Shown: positions 1-5,499, counted from the first letter of the stretch. The stretch: DNA of 8,667 nt from JACQAI01 sp035507915 (GCA_035507915.1 DATJNS010000057.1:1-8667), one strand, 5' to 3'. Translations and numbers: made by a program. Notes: generated by a model from the letters alone, not told the origin.

Positions 1-492
1 CGCGTGCTCGGCGTCGTGGTCCATCGCGAGGACGCGCGCCGCGTCGAGGTCTGGCGCGCCGGCCGGCTGGCGTCGTTCCGCGGCCTGACGACGACCAACG
101 GCAAGCCGCTCGAGATCACCGGCGAGGCCCGCGCCGACGGCTTCGCGGTCACGACATCGGCCGGCACGGCGATCGCGCCGGTCGACGTCGTGCCGTCGGA
201 CCCCTGGCAGGCCGCCCGCACGGTGACGCTGCCGCCGACCTGCGTGATGCTGTCGACCAAGACCGGGCGCTTGGCCGCCGTCGCGGCGAGCGGCGGCCAG
301 ACCGAGCAGCTATCGATCCACGGTGCCGAGATTCCGGTGCGGCATTACGTCTTCCGCGGCGCCAGGCAGCAGGACGTCTGGATCGACGCGGCGGGGATTC
401 CGGTGCGCTTCCGCAGCGTCGAGGGCGACGTGCCGATCGATTTCGAGCTGTCGCGCGAAGCGCTGGCGAGCCGCGTCGCGGCGCTCAAATAG
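1..492 (+). CDS. DUF6134 family protein, C-terminal part (5' end outside window)
   Basis: The frame is open from base 1 to a TAG at 490-492 and gives 163 residues. A GTG at base 4 could start it, but nothing upstream is visible and the text begins in mid-domain, so I read it as the tail of a longer, probably exported, protein. The pattern fits DUF6134: an early 'RRVEVWRAGRL' strand, a 'TTTNGKPLEI' turn, a middle segment around 'PSDPWQAARTV', then 'MLSTKTGRL' and 'DVWIDAAGIPVRFRS' near the end. From memory, DUF6134 proteins are alphaproteobacterial secreted or periplasmic proteins of about 200 residues, rich in beta strand and of unknown biochemical role. The signal peptide would lie upstream and cannot be checked. 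The stop codon overlaps the 3' end of the convergent methyltransferase gene by 8 bases. Confidence 0.7.
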   Translation, partial: RVLGVVVHREDARRVEVWRAGRLASFRGLTTTNGKPLEITGEARADGFAVTTSAGTAIAPVDVVPSDPWQAARTVTLPPTCVMLSTKTGRLAAVAASGGQTEQLSIHGAEIPVRHYVFRGARQQDVWIDAAGIPVRFRSVEGDVPIDFELSREALASRVAALK

Positions 493-1720
493 GTGTCAGG
501 GACGGCACGCGGAACTGCGCGTAGCCGAGCCGCCACAAGCTGGTGAAGAACTCCCGGACGAAGCTACGCAGCTGATCGGGGTTGTCGGCGAGCACGCCGC
601 TGTCCGCGAGGCAGCGCGCGACGCTGCGCTGGCCGTCGATGCAGCGGAACAGCCGCAGCTGCGGCTCGCTCAGACTGATCTCGGGGAAGGGCGGCCGTCC
701 GATCGCGGCCGGCCGGCCGCGCGTCGCATCGGGCTCGCTGAACCGCGTGATCCGGCGTACCGGCACCAGATCGAAGAACCCCTCGCCGGCGAAATCGAGA
801 CGGAACGAGGCTTCGGGACGGTCGGCACGGCAGCAGAAGAACTCGTGCCGGCCGCAGCCGCCGTGATGCAGCTCCATGGCGGCCCATAGCTGGCGCTCGG
901 ACAGCGCCGCGAGACGCGCGAACAGCGGATGGTCGGCCGGGACTTGGCCGTTCGGATAGTAGAAGCTGTTCTCCTGCCAGCCTTGGAAGCGCAGGCCGGC
1001 GCCTTCGACCAGCGCCAGGCACTCGTCGACCGTGAAGGCGCGGTCGGTGGTGTGCAGGAACGTGTCGACGATGCCCGAATCGTGGCGGATGTCCTCGACC
1101 GCGCGCATGTAGTTGCGCAACAGATGGTCCGGCTGGAGGTTCGCGAGGGTCGCGCGCACCAGCGCAACGTCATCGGGGGTCTGGCCGAGCCCGAGCCGCC
1201 GGAACAGCTCCTGGAGCATGTAGACGCCGGTGCGGAAATAGCGCCCGTAGACCATCACGCAGATCACGCCGTGCGGCGCCAGCAGTCCCGCGAGCCGCGC
1301 CAGCGCGTCGCGCGGATCGGGCAGATGGTGCAGCACGCCGGTCGTCACGATCAGGTCGAACGCCTCGTCGCGCTCCGCGACCTGATCGATCGAGGTCTGC
1401 TCGACGGCGAGGTTGCGCAGGCCGTATTTGTCCTTGAGGAACCGCTCGTGGTCGAGCGCCGGTCCGCTCAAGTCGATGCCCAGCACCTGCGCCTTCGGAT
1501 TGCGATACGCGATGTTGGCCGCCTGGTTGGAGCCGCAGCCCGCGACCAGGATGCGCATGCCGGGCCAGTATCCACGGTCCGGCCAGTAGGCGTAGTGCTG
1601 CTGATGCAGGCTGGGGTCGCAGTTCTGCCACACGCGCCGGAGGCTGGTCAGCGGCTCCGGGTAGACCCAGCGGCTGTATTGCTGCTCGAGCGGATCGTCG
1701 GTCAGGGGCATCGCCGGCAT
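485..1720 (-). CDS. Class I SAM-dependent methyltransferase with extra C-terminal domain
   Basis: A 411-residue protein. A Rossmann-fold methyltransferase core occupies about residues 50-170: motif I 'ILVAGCGSNQA' (57-67) binds S-adenosylmethionine, the acidic strand end 'LGIDLS' (80-85) contacts the ribose, and 'GVLHHLPDP' (128-136) is the usual post-motif loop. An insert at about 180-300 contains a Cys/His-bearing stretch (HHGGCGRHEFFCC, 285-297). The last ~105 residues form a separate module ending in 'LFRCIDGQRSVARC' and a helical tail, resembling a PqqD or winged-helix-like domain. The acceptor is unknown; protein, small-molecule and lipid substrates all remain possible. ATG at 1718-1720 has no good Shine-Dalgarno; a second ATG at 1709-1711 would remove only three residues. 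The gene stands alone, divergent from the hydrolase and convergent with the DUF6134 gene. Confidence 0.85.
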   Translation of the reverse strand: MPAMPLTDDPLEQQYSRWVYPEPLTSLRRVWQNCDPSLHQQHYAYWPDRGYWPGMRILVAGCGSNQAANIAYRNPKAQVLGIDLSGPALDHERFLKDKYGLRNLAVEQTSIDQVAERDEAFDLIVTTGVLHHLPDPRDALARLAGLLAPHGVICVMVYGRYFRTGVYMLQELFRRLGLGQTPDDVALVRATLANLQPDHLLRNYMRAVEDIRHDSGIVDTFLHTTDRAFTVDECLALVEGAGLRFQGWQENSFYYPNGQVPADHPLFARLAALSERQLWAAMELHHGGCGRHEFFCCRADRPEASFRLDFAGEGFFDLVPVRRITRFSEPDATRGRPAAIGRPPFPEISLSEPQLRLFRCIDGQRSVARCLADSGVLADNPDQLRSFVREFFTSLWRLGYAQFRVPSLTPI

Positions 1721-1807
1721 CGGGCTCGCGAACGACGCGCGGCCGATCCGCGGTCTTGTCCGACCATAACATGGAATGCGCTTCAGGGCGGCGAGCCGCG
1801 AGGGGCT

Positions 1808-1846
1808 TTGTCGGCGCGCGCCGGGCCGCTAGTCTCACCGGCCTGG
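1808..1846 (+). promoter_or_regulatory. Possible promoter and operator for the alpha/beta hydrolase gene
   Basis: TTGTCG at 1808-1813 and TAGTCT at 1830-1835, 16 bases apart, are a weak sigma-70-like pair in the 167-base divergent gap. The second box sits in the loop of an imperfect palindrome, CCGGGCCG at 1821-1828 against CGGCCTGG at 1839-1846 (eight pairs, one G-T), where a repressor could bind. Both elements are weak and GC-rich sequence yields such matches by chance. No convincing promoter is visible for the divergent methyltransferase gene. Confidence 0.25.
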
Positions 1847-1874
1847 ATTGCCGCCCGCCGCGGACACAACTCGC

Positions 1875-1881
1875 AGGGGAA
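1875..1881 (+). promoter_or_regulatory. Ribosome binding site deciding the hydrolase start
   Basis: AGGGGAA lies 6 bases before the ATG at 1888. The same frame is open back to 1756, but the extra 44 residues have no homology-like pattern and no ribosome site, so 1888 is the preferred start. Confidence 0.65.
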
Positions 1882-1887
1882 AAGCCG

Positions 1888-2772
1888 ATGCCGCACGCGC
1901 TGACCGACGACAAGGTGAAGCTCTATTACGAGGAGACCGGCGCCGGCAAACCCGTCGTCTTCGTGCACGAGTACGCGGGCGACTCGCGCAGCTGGGAGAC
2001 CCAGATGCGGCATTTCGGCCAGCGCTACCGCGCGATCACCTTCAACGCGCGCGGCTACCCGCCGTCCGACGTGCCGAAGTCGCCGAAGTCCTACTCGCAG
2101 CATCGCGCCGCCGACGACATCGCGGCGATCCTCGACCACCTGAACATCCGCAAGGCGCACATCGTCGGCCTGTCGATGGGCGGCTTCTCGACGCTCCATT
2201 TCGGCTTCCGGCATGCCGCGCGCGCGCTGTCGCTGGTGGTCGCGGGCTGCGGCTACGGCGCCGAGCCGGGCGAGCGCGAGAAGTTCAAGGGCGAGGCCGA
2301 GCGGATCGCCGCGACGATCAAGGAGCAGGGCATGAAGGCCTTCTCCAAGCGCTACGCCTATGGGCCGACGCGCGTGCAGTTCGAGAACAAGGATCCGCGC
2401 GGCTTCGCCGAGTTCGCCCAGCAGCTGTCCGAGCATTCGGACCTGGGCGCGATCAACACCCAGCTCGGCGTGCAGCGCGAGCGGCCGTCGCTCTACGACC
2501 TGGTCGGCTCGATGAAGAAGCTCAAGGTGCCGACCCTGGTGCTGACCGGCGACGAGGACTGGCCGTGCCTCGTGCCCGGCGTGCTGATGAAGCGCAGCAT
2601 CCCGTCGGCGGCGCTCGCCGTGATGCCGAACTGCGGCCACGCGATCAACATCGAGGATCCCGACCAGTTCAACCGCATCGTCGGCGACTTCCTGCACCAC
2701 GTCGATTCCGGCCGCTGGCCGATGCGCGATCCGCGCGCCGTTTCCGCCTCGATCACCGGCATGGACAAGTGA
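1888..2772 (+). CDS. Alpha/beta-fold hydrolase
   Basis: A 294-residue protein, normal length for a single-domain alpha/beta hydrolase, with no signal peptide, so cytoplasmic. The nucleophile elbow is 'GLSMGG' (94-99) with Ser96. The acid is probably Asp222 or Asp224 in 'TGDEDWPC', and the base is His251 in 'NCGHAINIEDP'. The oxyanion region reads 'VHEYAGDSRSW' (26-36) where most relatives have HG-x-x-G-S, and 'FNARGYPPSDVP' (52-63) replaces the common D-x-R-G-x-G-x-S. I recall this HE(F/Y)AGD and ARGYPPSD pattern from a proteobacterial subfamily with no assigned substrate. Candidate reactions are ester, lactone or C-C bond hydrolysis. It faces the ring-cleavage operon end to end, so a role on a ring-cleavage product is possible but unproven. 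A well-placed Shine-Dalgarno supports the ATG start. Confidence 0.88.
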   Translation: MPHALTDDKVKLYYEETGAGKPVVFVHEYAGDSRSWETQMRHFGQRYRAITFNARGYPPSDVPKSPKSYSQHRAADDIAAILDHLNIRKAHIVGLSMGGFSTLHFGFRHAARALSLVVAGCGYGAEPGEREKFKGEAERIAATIKEQGMKAFSKRYAYGPTRVQFENKDPRGFAEFAQQLSEHSDLGAINTQLGVQRERPSLYDLVGSMKKLKVPTLVLTGDEDWPCLVPGVLMKRSIPSAALAVMPNCGHAINIEDPDQFNRIVGDFLHHVDSGRWPMRDPRAVSASITGMDK

Positions 2773-2775
2773 CCT

Positions 2776-2792
2776 AATCGGCTCCGCCGATT
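2776..2792. terminator. Hairpin between convergent genes, likely bidirectional terminator
   Basis: AATCGGC (2776-2782) and GCCGATT (2786-2792) form a perfect 7-bp stem with a TCC loop. The hairpin fits in the 23-base gap between the hydrolase stop (2770-2772) and the ligB stop (2796-2798), so it could serve both strands. The outermost pairs are A-T, but no uridine run follows on either side, so it may act as an RNA 3'-end stabiliser or a weak terminator. Confidence 0.5.
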
Positions 2793-2795
2793 GCG

Positions 2796-3653
2796 TCAGC
2801 CGCGGGCCGCCGCCTCGGTCGGCCACACCACGGCGCCCATGCCGCAGCGCAGCGCGGCCGCCGGCTCGTAGCACACGGTGCGCGCCGGCCGATCGCCGAC
2901 CGCGCCCAGCGCCACCAGCCAGGCGAGCAGCTCGGTGGTGCCGCCGTCGCCGGCCGCCGCCATGCGCTCGAGCGTGACCTCGCGCAGCACGCGTTCGGAC
3001 GAGCCCTGACCCAGAAGATCGAGGAACCAGCGGTCGAACGCCGCGTCGACCGCGAAATATTTCGGCCCGCCTGGATCGTGCGACAGGCCGCCGGTCGCCA
3101 TGATGGCGACGCGCTCGCCCGGCGGCCGGTGCCGCCGCACGATCTCGCCGATCACCCGGCCGACCTCGATGCAGCGCGCCGGCGCCGGCAACGGCGGCAC
3201 GACGCAGTTCATGTGGATCGGCACCAGCGGCACGTCGTGCGCAGGCGTCAGGAACGCGAGCGGCACCGACCAGTTGTCGTCGAACAGGAGGTCGGTCGCG
3301 AACGCGAAATTGACGCCGGCACGCGCGCCCTCGCGCACCAGCGCGTGCGCCAGATCCGGGTGGCCGGGCAGCTCGTAGGGCGCCACGTTCAGCCAGTCGC
3401 GGAACCATTCGGCCGGGCCGGACCAGCGCGCCGCCGTACCGACGCAGAAGTCCGGCACGTTCGACGGCGGGAAGTTGAGCAGATGGTCGTTGGCGATGCC
3501 GATGATCACATCGGGCCGCGCCGCGCGGAGGAGACGGCCGATTTCGCGATAGCCCTCGGTCAGCGCGCGCTGCGTCTCTTGTGTCGCGCGATCGAGCCAG
3601 CCGGTCAGGCCGGGCGCGTGCGACAGCGCGGTCGCGGCGACGATCTCGCCCAT
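2796..3653 (-). CDS. ligB: Class III extradiol ring-cleavage dioxygenase, catalytic (LigB-type) subunit
   Basis: A 285-residue protein of the LigB superfamily, close to the usual length of the protocatechuate 4,5-dioxygenase beta subunit. In the Sphingobium SYK-6 enzyme, iron is held by His12, His61 and Glu242, with His195 as base. The counterparts here are His12 ('ALSHAPGL', 9-16), His57 ('IANDHLLNF', 53-61), Glu241 ('GGTTELLAWL', 237-246) and His192 ('MATGGLSHDPGG', 185-196). All four are present, so an active Fe(II) enzyme is expected, opening a catechol-type ring beside the hydroxyl pair using O2. It is the last gene of a cupin-ligA-ligB operon; ATG at 3651-3653 follows the ligA stop by one base, with GGAG at 3661-3664 as ribosome site. 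The substrate cannot be named; protocatechuate, gallate, methylgallate and other dihydroxyaromatics are all used by relatives. The symbol marks family, not proven function. Confidence 0.85.
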   Translation of the reverse strand: MGEIVAATALSHAPGLTGWLDRATQETQRALTEGYREIGRLLRAARPDVIIGIANDHLLNFPPSNVPDFCVGTAARWSGPAEWFRDWLNVAPYELPGHPDLAHALVREGARAGVNFAFATDLLFDDNWSVPLAFLTPAHDVPLVPIHMNCVVPPLPAPARCIEVGRVIGEIVRRHRPPGERVAIMATGGLSHDPGGPKYFAVDAAFDRWFLDLLGQGSSERVLREVTLERMAAAGDGGTTELLAWLVALGAVGDRPARTVCYEPAAALRCGMGAVVWPTEAAARG

Positions 3654-3654
3654 C

Positions 3655-3957
3655 TCAGGGCTCCGCGACGCCCATCTTGGCGGCGTAGAGGCGCGCCGCC
3701 GGGCTGGCGTTGTGATTGTAGCCGGCGCCTTCGAACAGCCGGCTGATCTGCGGCAGGAAGTATGGGTGGACGCCGAGCGCGGCGAGCGCGCGAATGTCGA
3801 GCGCGCGCCAGGCTTGGCGTTCCGCCTCGGTCAGGCCGTACGCCGCCATGCAGCCCTCGAGGTCGTCGCGGAAGCGCTGCACCTTCGCCATGTCGCGACG
3901 GATCTCGAAGATCATGCGGTTGGACGCGAGGGTGCGGTCGGTATCGTGGATGCTCAT
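3655..3957 (-). CDS. ligA: LigA-type small subunit of extradiol dioxygenase
   Basis: A 100-residue, mostly helical protein matching the LigA fold: 'DLEGCMAAYGLTEAERQAW' (32-50), then 'ALGVHPYFLPQISRLF' (60-75), the conserved Gly-Val-His-Pro-Tyr segment that helps close the LigB active site. From memory, LigA of Sphingobium is about 139 residues, so this is a short form lacking terminal extensions; the core looks intact. It has no metal site and should act as the non-catalytic partner of LigB. Placement between the cupin and ligB, 9 bases after the former and 1 base before the latter, argues for coupled translation and a one-to-one complex. The ATG at 3955-3957 has GAGGCGG at 3962-3968, which overlaps the cupin stop codon. 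Confidence 0.85.
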   Translation of the reverse strand: MSIHDTDRTLASNRMIFEIRRDMAKVQRFRDDLEGCMAAYGLTEAERQAWRALDIRALAALGVHPYFLPQISRLFEGAGYNHNASPAARLYAAKMGVAEP

Positions 3958-3961
3958 GATG

Positions 3962-3968
3962 CCGCCTC
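3962..3968 (-). promoter_or_regulatory. ligA ribosome binding site embedded in cupin stop
   Basis: On the minus strand GAGGCGG lies 4 bases before the ligA ATG and contains the last two bases of the cupin TGA (3967-3969). Ribosomes finishing the cupin are placed on the ligA initiation site, which suggests coupled translation. Confidence 0.6.
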
Positions 3969-4503
3969 AGGCGAGCGGGTCGACCGCGTCGATCAGCACG
4001 AAGGCGATCCGGCAGGTCTCGGTGCCGCGGTTGACCCAAGCGTGGTTGGTGCCCTGCTGGACCAGCACGTCGCCGGCCTCGAGGTGGATCTCGGAATCGT
4101 CGAGCAGCATGTCGATCTCGCCCGACATGATGATCGCGTAGTCGACGCTCTTGGTGCGGTGCATCGCGTGATGCCGCGGCGGCCGCGCCTTGCCGCCGGC
4201 GTGACCCTCGCCCATCTGGCGCGCCATGTGGTCGGCCGGCAGCGCATGCTTGTCGGTGCCCGGCGCGAAATCGACGATGCGGAAGACCGAGCCGTTGGGC
4301 GGCGGCGGGATCGCGATCGTGCGGTCGCCGCGATCGTGCGGTCCGGCCATGTCGGCCGGCGTCGCGTCGGTCACCCAGCAGAGCCGCGAGGCGACCCCGC
4401 TTTCGGGCCGGCTCGTCCCCTTGGGCGGCAGGCCGTCGAACAGCACGACGGCCTTGCCGCTCGCGTCGTGGGTGGTCACCACCCGGCGGATCTTTGCGTC
4501 CAT
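3967..4503 (-). CDS. Cupin-domain protein, first gene of ligAB operon
   Basis: A 178-residue single-cupin protein. An N-terminal strand-rich region ('RRVVTTHDASGKAVVLFDG', 6-24) precedes the cupin barrel at about 70-172. Cupin motif 1 is degenerate: 'HHAMHRTKSVDYAIIMSGEI' (111-130) offers His111, His112 and His115, with Asp121 near the usual Glu position. Motif 2 is 'GDVLVQQGTNHAWVN' (144-158) with His154 and Asn158. Enough histidines remain for a metal site, so it may be an enzyme or a small-ligand binding protein; a regulatory role is less likely because no DNA-binding domain is present. Co-transcription with ligAB suggests work on the same aromatic substrate or its product. The frame is open to 4608, but GGGAG at 4511-4515 lies 7 bases before the ATG at 4503, which I take as the start. 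Confidence 0.85.
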   Translation of the reverse strand: MDAKIRRVVTTHDASGKAVVLFDGLPPKGTSRPESGVASRLCWVTDATPADMAGPHDRGDRTIAIPPPPNGSVFRIVDFAPGTDKHALPADHMARQMGEGHAGGKARPPRHHAMHRTKSVDYAIIMSGEIDMLLDDSEIHLEAGDVLVQQGTNHAWVNRGTETCRIAFVLIDAVDPLA

Positions 4504-4510
4504 GGCGCGC

Positions 4511-4515
4511 CTCCC
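4511..4515 (-). promoter_or_regulatory. Ribosome binding site deciding the cupin start
   Basis: GGGAG on the minus strand, 7 bases before the ATG at 4501-4503. It excludes a longer frame starting at 4608, whose extra 35 residues are arginine-rich and unlike cupins. Confidence 0.65.
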
Positions 4516-4523
4516 GATGGCGC

Positions 4524-4554
4524 TTACGGTCAGGCTCGCCCTCCGCCCTGTCAA
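4524..4554 (-). promoter_or_regulatory. Candidate promoter of the cupin-ligA-ligB operon
   Basis: A full TTGACA hexamer lies on the minus strand at 4549-4554, preceded by C as is common in alphaproteobacteria. The -10 region, 17 to 19 bases on, is poor: GACCGT at 4526-4531 or CCGTAA at 4524-4529. Transcription would begin near 4515-4520, leaving a very short leader before the ATG at 4503. The weak -10 suggests either an activator-dependent promoter or a chance match. Confidence 0.4.
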
Positions 4555-4567
4555 GCGCACGCCCGAT

Positions 4568-4622
4568 GCCGGCCGCCTGCGCGACACGGGGGCGCGCAGG
4601 GTGGACATCGACGCAGGCCGGC
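4568..4622. repeat. Competing inverted repeats in the cupin/GST divergent gap
   Basis: CCTGCGCG (4576-4583) and CGCGCAGG (4593-4600) are a perfect 8-bp inverted repeat with a 9-base loop. The same left arm can instead take part in a longer imperfect pairing: GCCGGC plus CCTGCG (4568-4581, with a 2-base CG bulge) against CGCAGGCCGGC (4612-4622). The two pairings exclude each other. The site lies midway between the two start codons, upstream of the cupin -35 box, where an operator would be expected; on the GST side it would be in the leader RNA only if transcription starts upstream of it. High GC makes chance palindromes common. Confidence 0.4.
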
Positions 4623-4671
4623 GGCAAGCTCGACGGCACTCCCTTCATCGCCCGACTCGCCGGAGGTTCCG

Positions 4672-5310
4672 ATGCTGAAGCTGTTCTATTCCCCGGGCGC
4701 CTGCTCGATGGCGTCGCACATCACCCTCGAGGAGCTCGGCGCATCCTACGAGCCCCAGCCGACCCTGATTCCGAAGGGCGAGCATCAGAGCGCGGCCTAC
4801 CTGAAGCTCAACCCGCGCGGCAAGGTGCCGGCGCTGCAGCTCGACGACGGCCAGGTGCTGACCGAGAACACCGCGATCCTGAGCTACCTCGCCAAAAAAT
4901 TCGGCAACGGCATGATGTGGCCGAGCGATCCGGTCACCGAGGCGCGCGCGATCTCGACCATGGCGTGGTTCTCCAACACGGTGCACCCGGCGTTCGCGCA
5001 TTTCGTGCGTCCCGAGCGCTTCACCGCCGATCCCGCCGGCGCCGACAAGGTCAAGGAGCAGGGCAAGAAGACGTTCTGGGGCTGCCTGCAAGAGATCGAC
5101 CAGATGCTCGCCGGCAAGGAATGGGTGCTCGGCGCGCAGTTCACCGTGTGCGATCCCTACGCGCTGGTGTTCTACGGCTGGGGCCTGCGCGCCGAGCTGC
5201 CGATGAAGGAGCTCGGCAACTACACCGCGCTCAAGGACCGGCTGCTGAAGCGTCCGGCCGTGCGCAAGATCCTGGAGCGCGAGCAGAGCCTGCTCCTCAA
5301 GGCGGCGTGA
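4672..5310 (+). CDS. Beta-class glutathione S-transferase
   Basis: A 212-residue cytosolic enzyme, typical GST length. The thioredoxin-like N-domain (1-80) opens with 'LFYSPGACSMASHI' (4-17); Cys11 corresponds to the catalytic Cys10 of E. coli GstA and Proteus GST B1-1. 'GKVPAL' (50-55) supplies the cis-proline (Pro53), and 'LTENTAILSYLA' (63-74) the glutathione-binding turn, with Asn66 where many GSTs have Ser and GstA has Gly. The helical C-domain keeps His105 (GstA His106), while the neighbouring GstA Lys is Pro here, and has the folding N-cap 'TVCD' (158-161). It would join glutathione to electrophiles, or isomerise or dehalogenate a substrate. GGAGG at 4662-4666 lies 5 bases before the ATG. 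It diverges from the cupin-ligAB operon, so a role in handling ring-cleavage intermediates is plausible but inferred. Confidence 0.92.
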   Translation: MLKLFYSPGACSMASHITLEELGASYEPQPTLIPKGEHQSAAYLKLNPRGKVPALQLDDGQVLTENTAILSYLAKKFGNGMMWPSDPVTEARAISTMAWFSNTVHPAFAHFVRPERFTADPAGADKVKEQGKKTFWGCLQEIDQMLAGKEWVLGAQFTVCDPYALVFYGWGLRAELPMKELGNYTALKDRLLKRPAVRKILEREQSLLLKAA

Positions 5311-5330
5311 GGGGGATTTCGTAACCCCTC
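5309..5330 (+). terminator. Possible hairpin at the end of the GST gene
   Basis: GAGGGG (5309-5314) and CCCCTC (5325-5330) form a 6-bp stem with a 10-base loop, beginning inside the TGA stop codon. No T-run follows, so this is a weak candidate for termination or mRNA stabilisation. It also marks the start of a pyrimidine-rich stretch described separately. Confidence 0.3.
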
Positions 5331-5393
5331 CTCATCCCTCCCCGTTCTGGAGAAGGTGACGCGGCCACCGAGCCAAACCGCCTCCCTCCCTCC
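5325..5393. repeat. Pyrimidine-rich, interspersed-repeat-like segment
   Basis: The segment is dominated by CCTCC/CCCTCC runs on the plus strand (for example CCCCTCCTCATCCCTCCCC at 5325-5343 and CCTCCCTCCCTCC at 5381-5393) and differs from the coding DNA on both sides. It resembles the short interspersed CTCATCC/CTCCCC-type sequences scattered between genes in many alphaproteobacteria, but copy number cannot be seen from one window. No start codon or meaningful protein is present in it. It ends where the gene remnant begins. Confidence 0.3.
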
Positions 5394-5483
5394 GAGGGCG
5401 ACATCACGAGCCTGTTGCGCACAGGCGACGAGGTCGAGGTCGATCGGGAGGGGCGCGTGGTACGCGTGTTGAAACGGGCGTGA
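5394..5483 (+). pseudogene. Probable 3' remnant of a PEP-utilising-enzyme mobile-domain gene
   Basis: A 29-codon open stretch ends in TGA at 5481-5483. It contains 'LRTGDEVEVD' followed by 'GRVVRVL' and a basic tail, the pattern that ends the swivelling phosphohistidine (PEP-utiliser mobile) domain, where the usual text is L-x-D/T-G-D-x-V-x-V-D-G-x-x-G-x-V. The frame has no ATG or GTG start and runs upstream into the low-complexity segment until a stop at 5322-5324, so the catalytic histidine part is missing. The remnant's stop lies 20 bases before the amidase ATG, the spacing of an operon partner, so I infer that the upstream gene was lost by deletion. The match is short; a chance resemblance or a different small beta domain is possible. 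Confidence 0.4.
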
Positions 5484-5492
5484 GCCGGGAAC

Positions 5493-5499
5493 GGGAGAG
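5493..5499 (+). promoter_or_regulatory. Ribosome binding site deciding the amidase start
   Basis: GGGAGAG lies 4 bases before the ATG at 5504. A GTG at 5480 in the same frame would add eight residues but has no ribosome site and overlaps the stop of the upstream remnant, so the ATG is preferred. Confidence 0.6.

Noticed and set aside
485..1720. Peptide-modifying (RiPP) cluster, because of the PqqD-like tail on the methyltransferase
   Set aside because: No radical SAM, lanthionine or YcaO enzyme, transporter or precursor peptide is visible beside it.
1783..3408. Long minus-strand open frame (541 codons) antisense to the hydrolase and overlapping ligB
   Set aside because: It is rich in Arg, Ala and Gly, shows no domain pattern, and overlaps two genes with clear catalytic motifs; high GC keeps shadow frames free of stops.
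3712..4671. Plus-strand open frame running into the GST gene, suggesting a 532-residue fusion
   Set aside because: The added part is antisense to ligA and the cupin and has no family signal; GGAGG before the ATG at 4672 marks the true GST start.
4672..5310. LigE/LigF-type beta-etherase acting with ligAB
   Set aside because: The Cys11 'SPGACSMASHI' signature and His105 place it in the beta class, not among lignin etherases; the shared neighbourhood alone is not enough.
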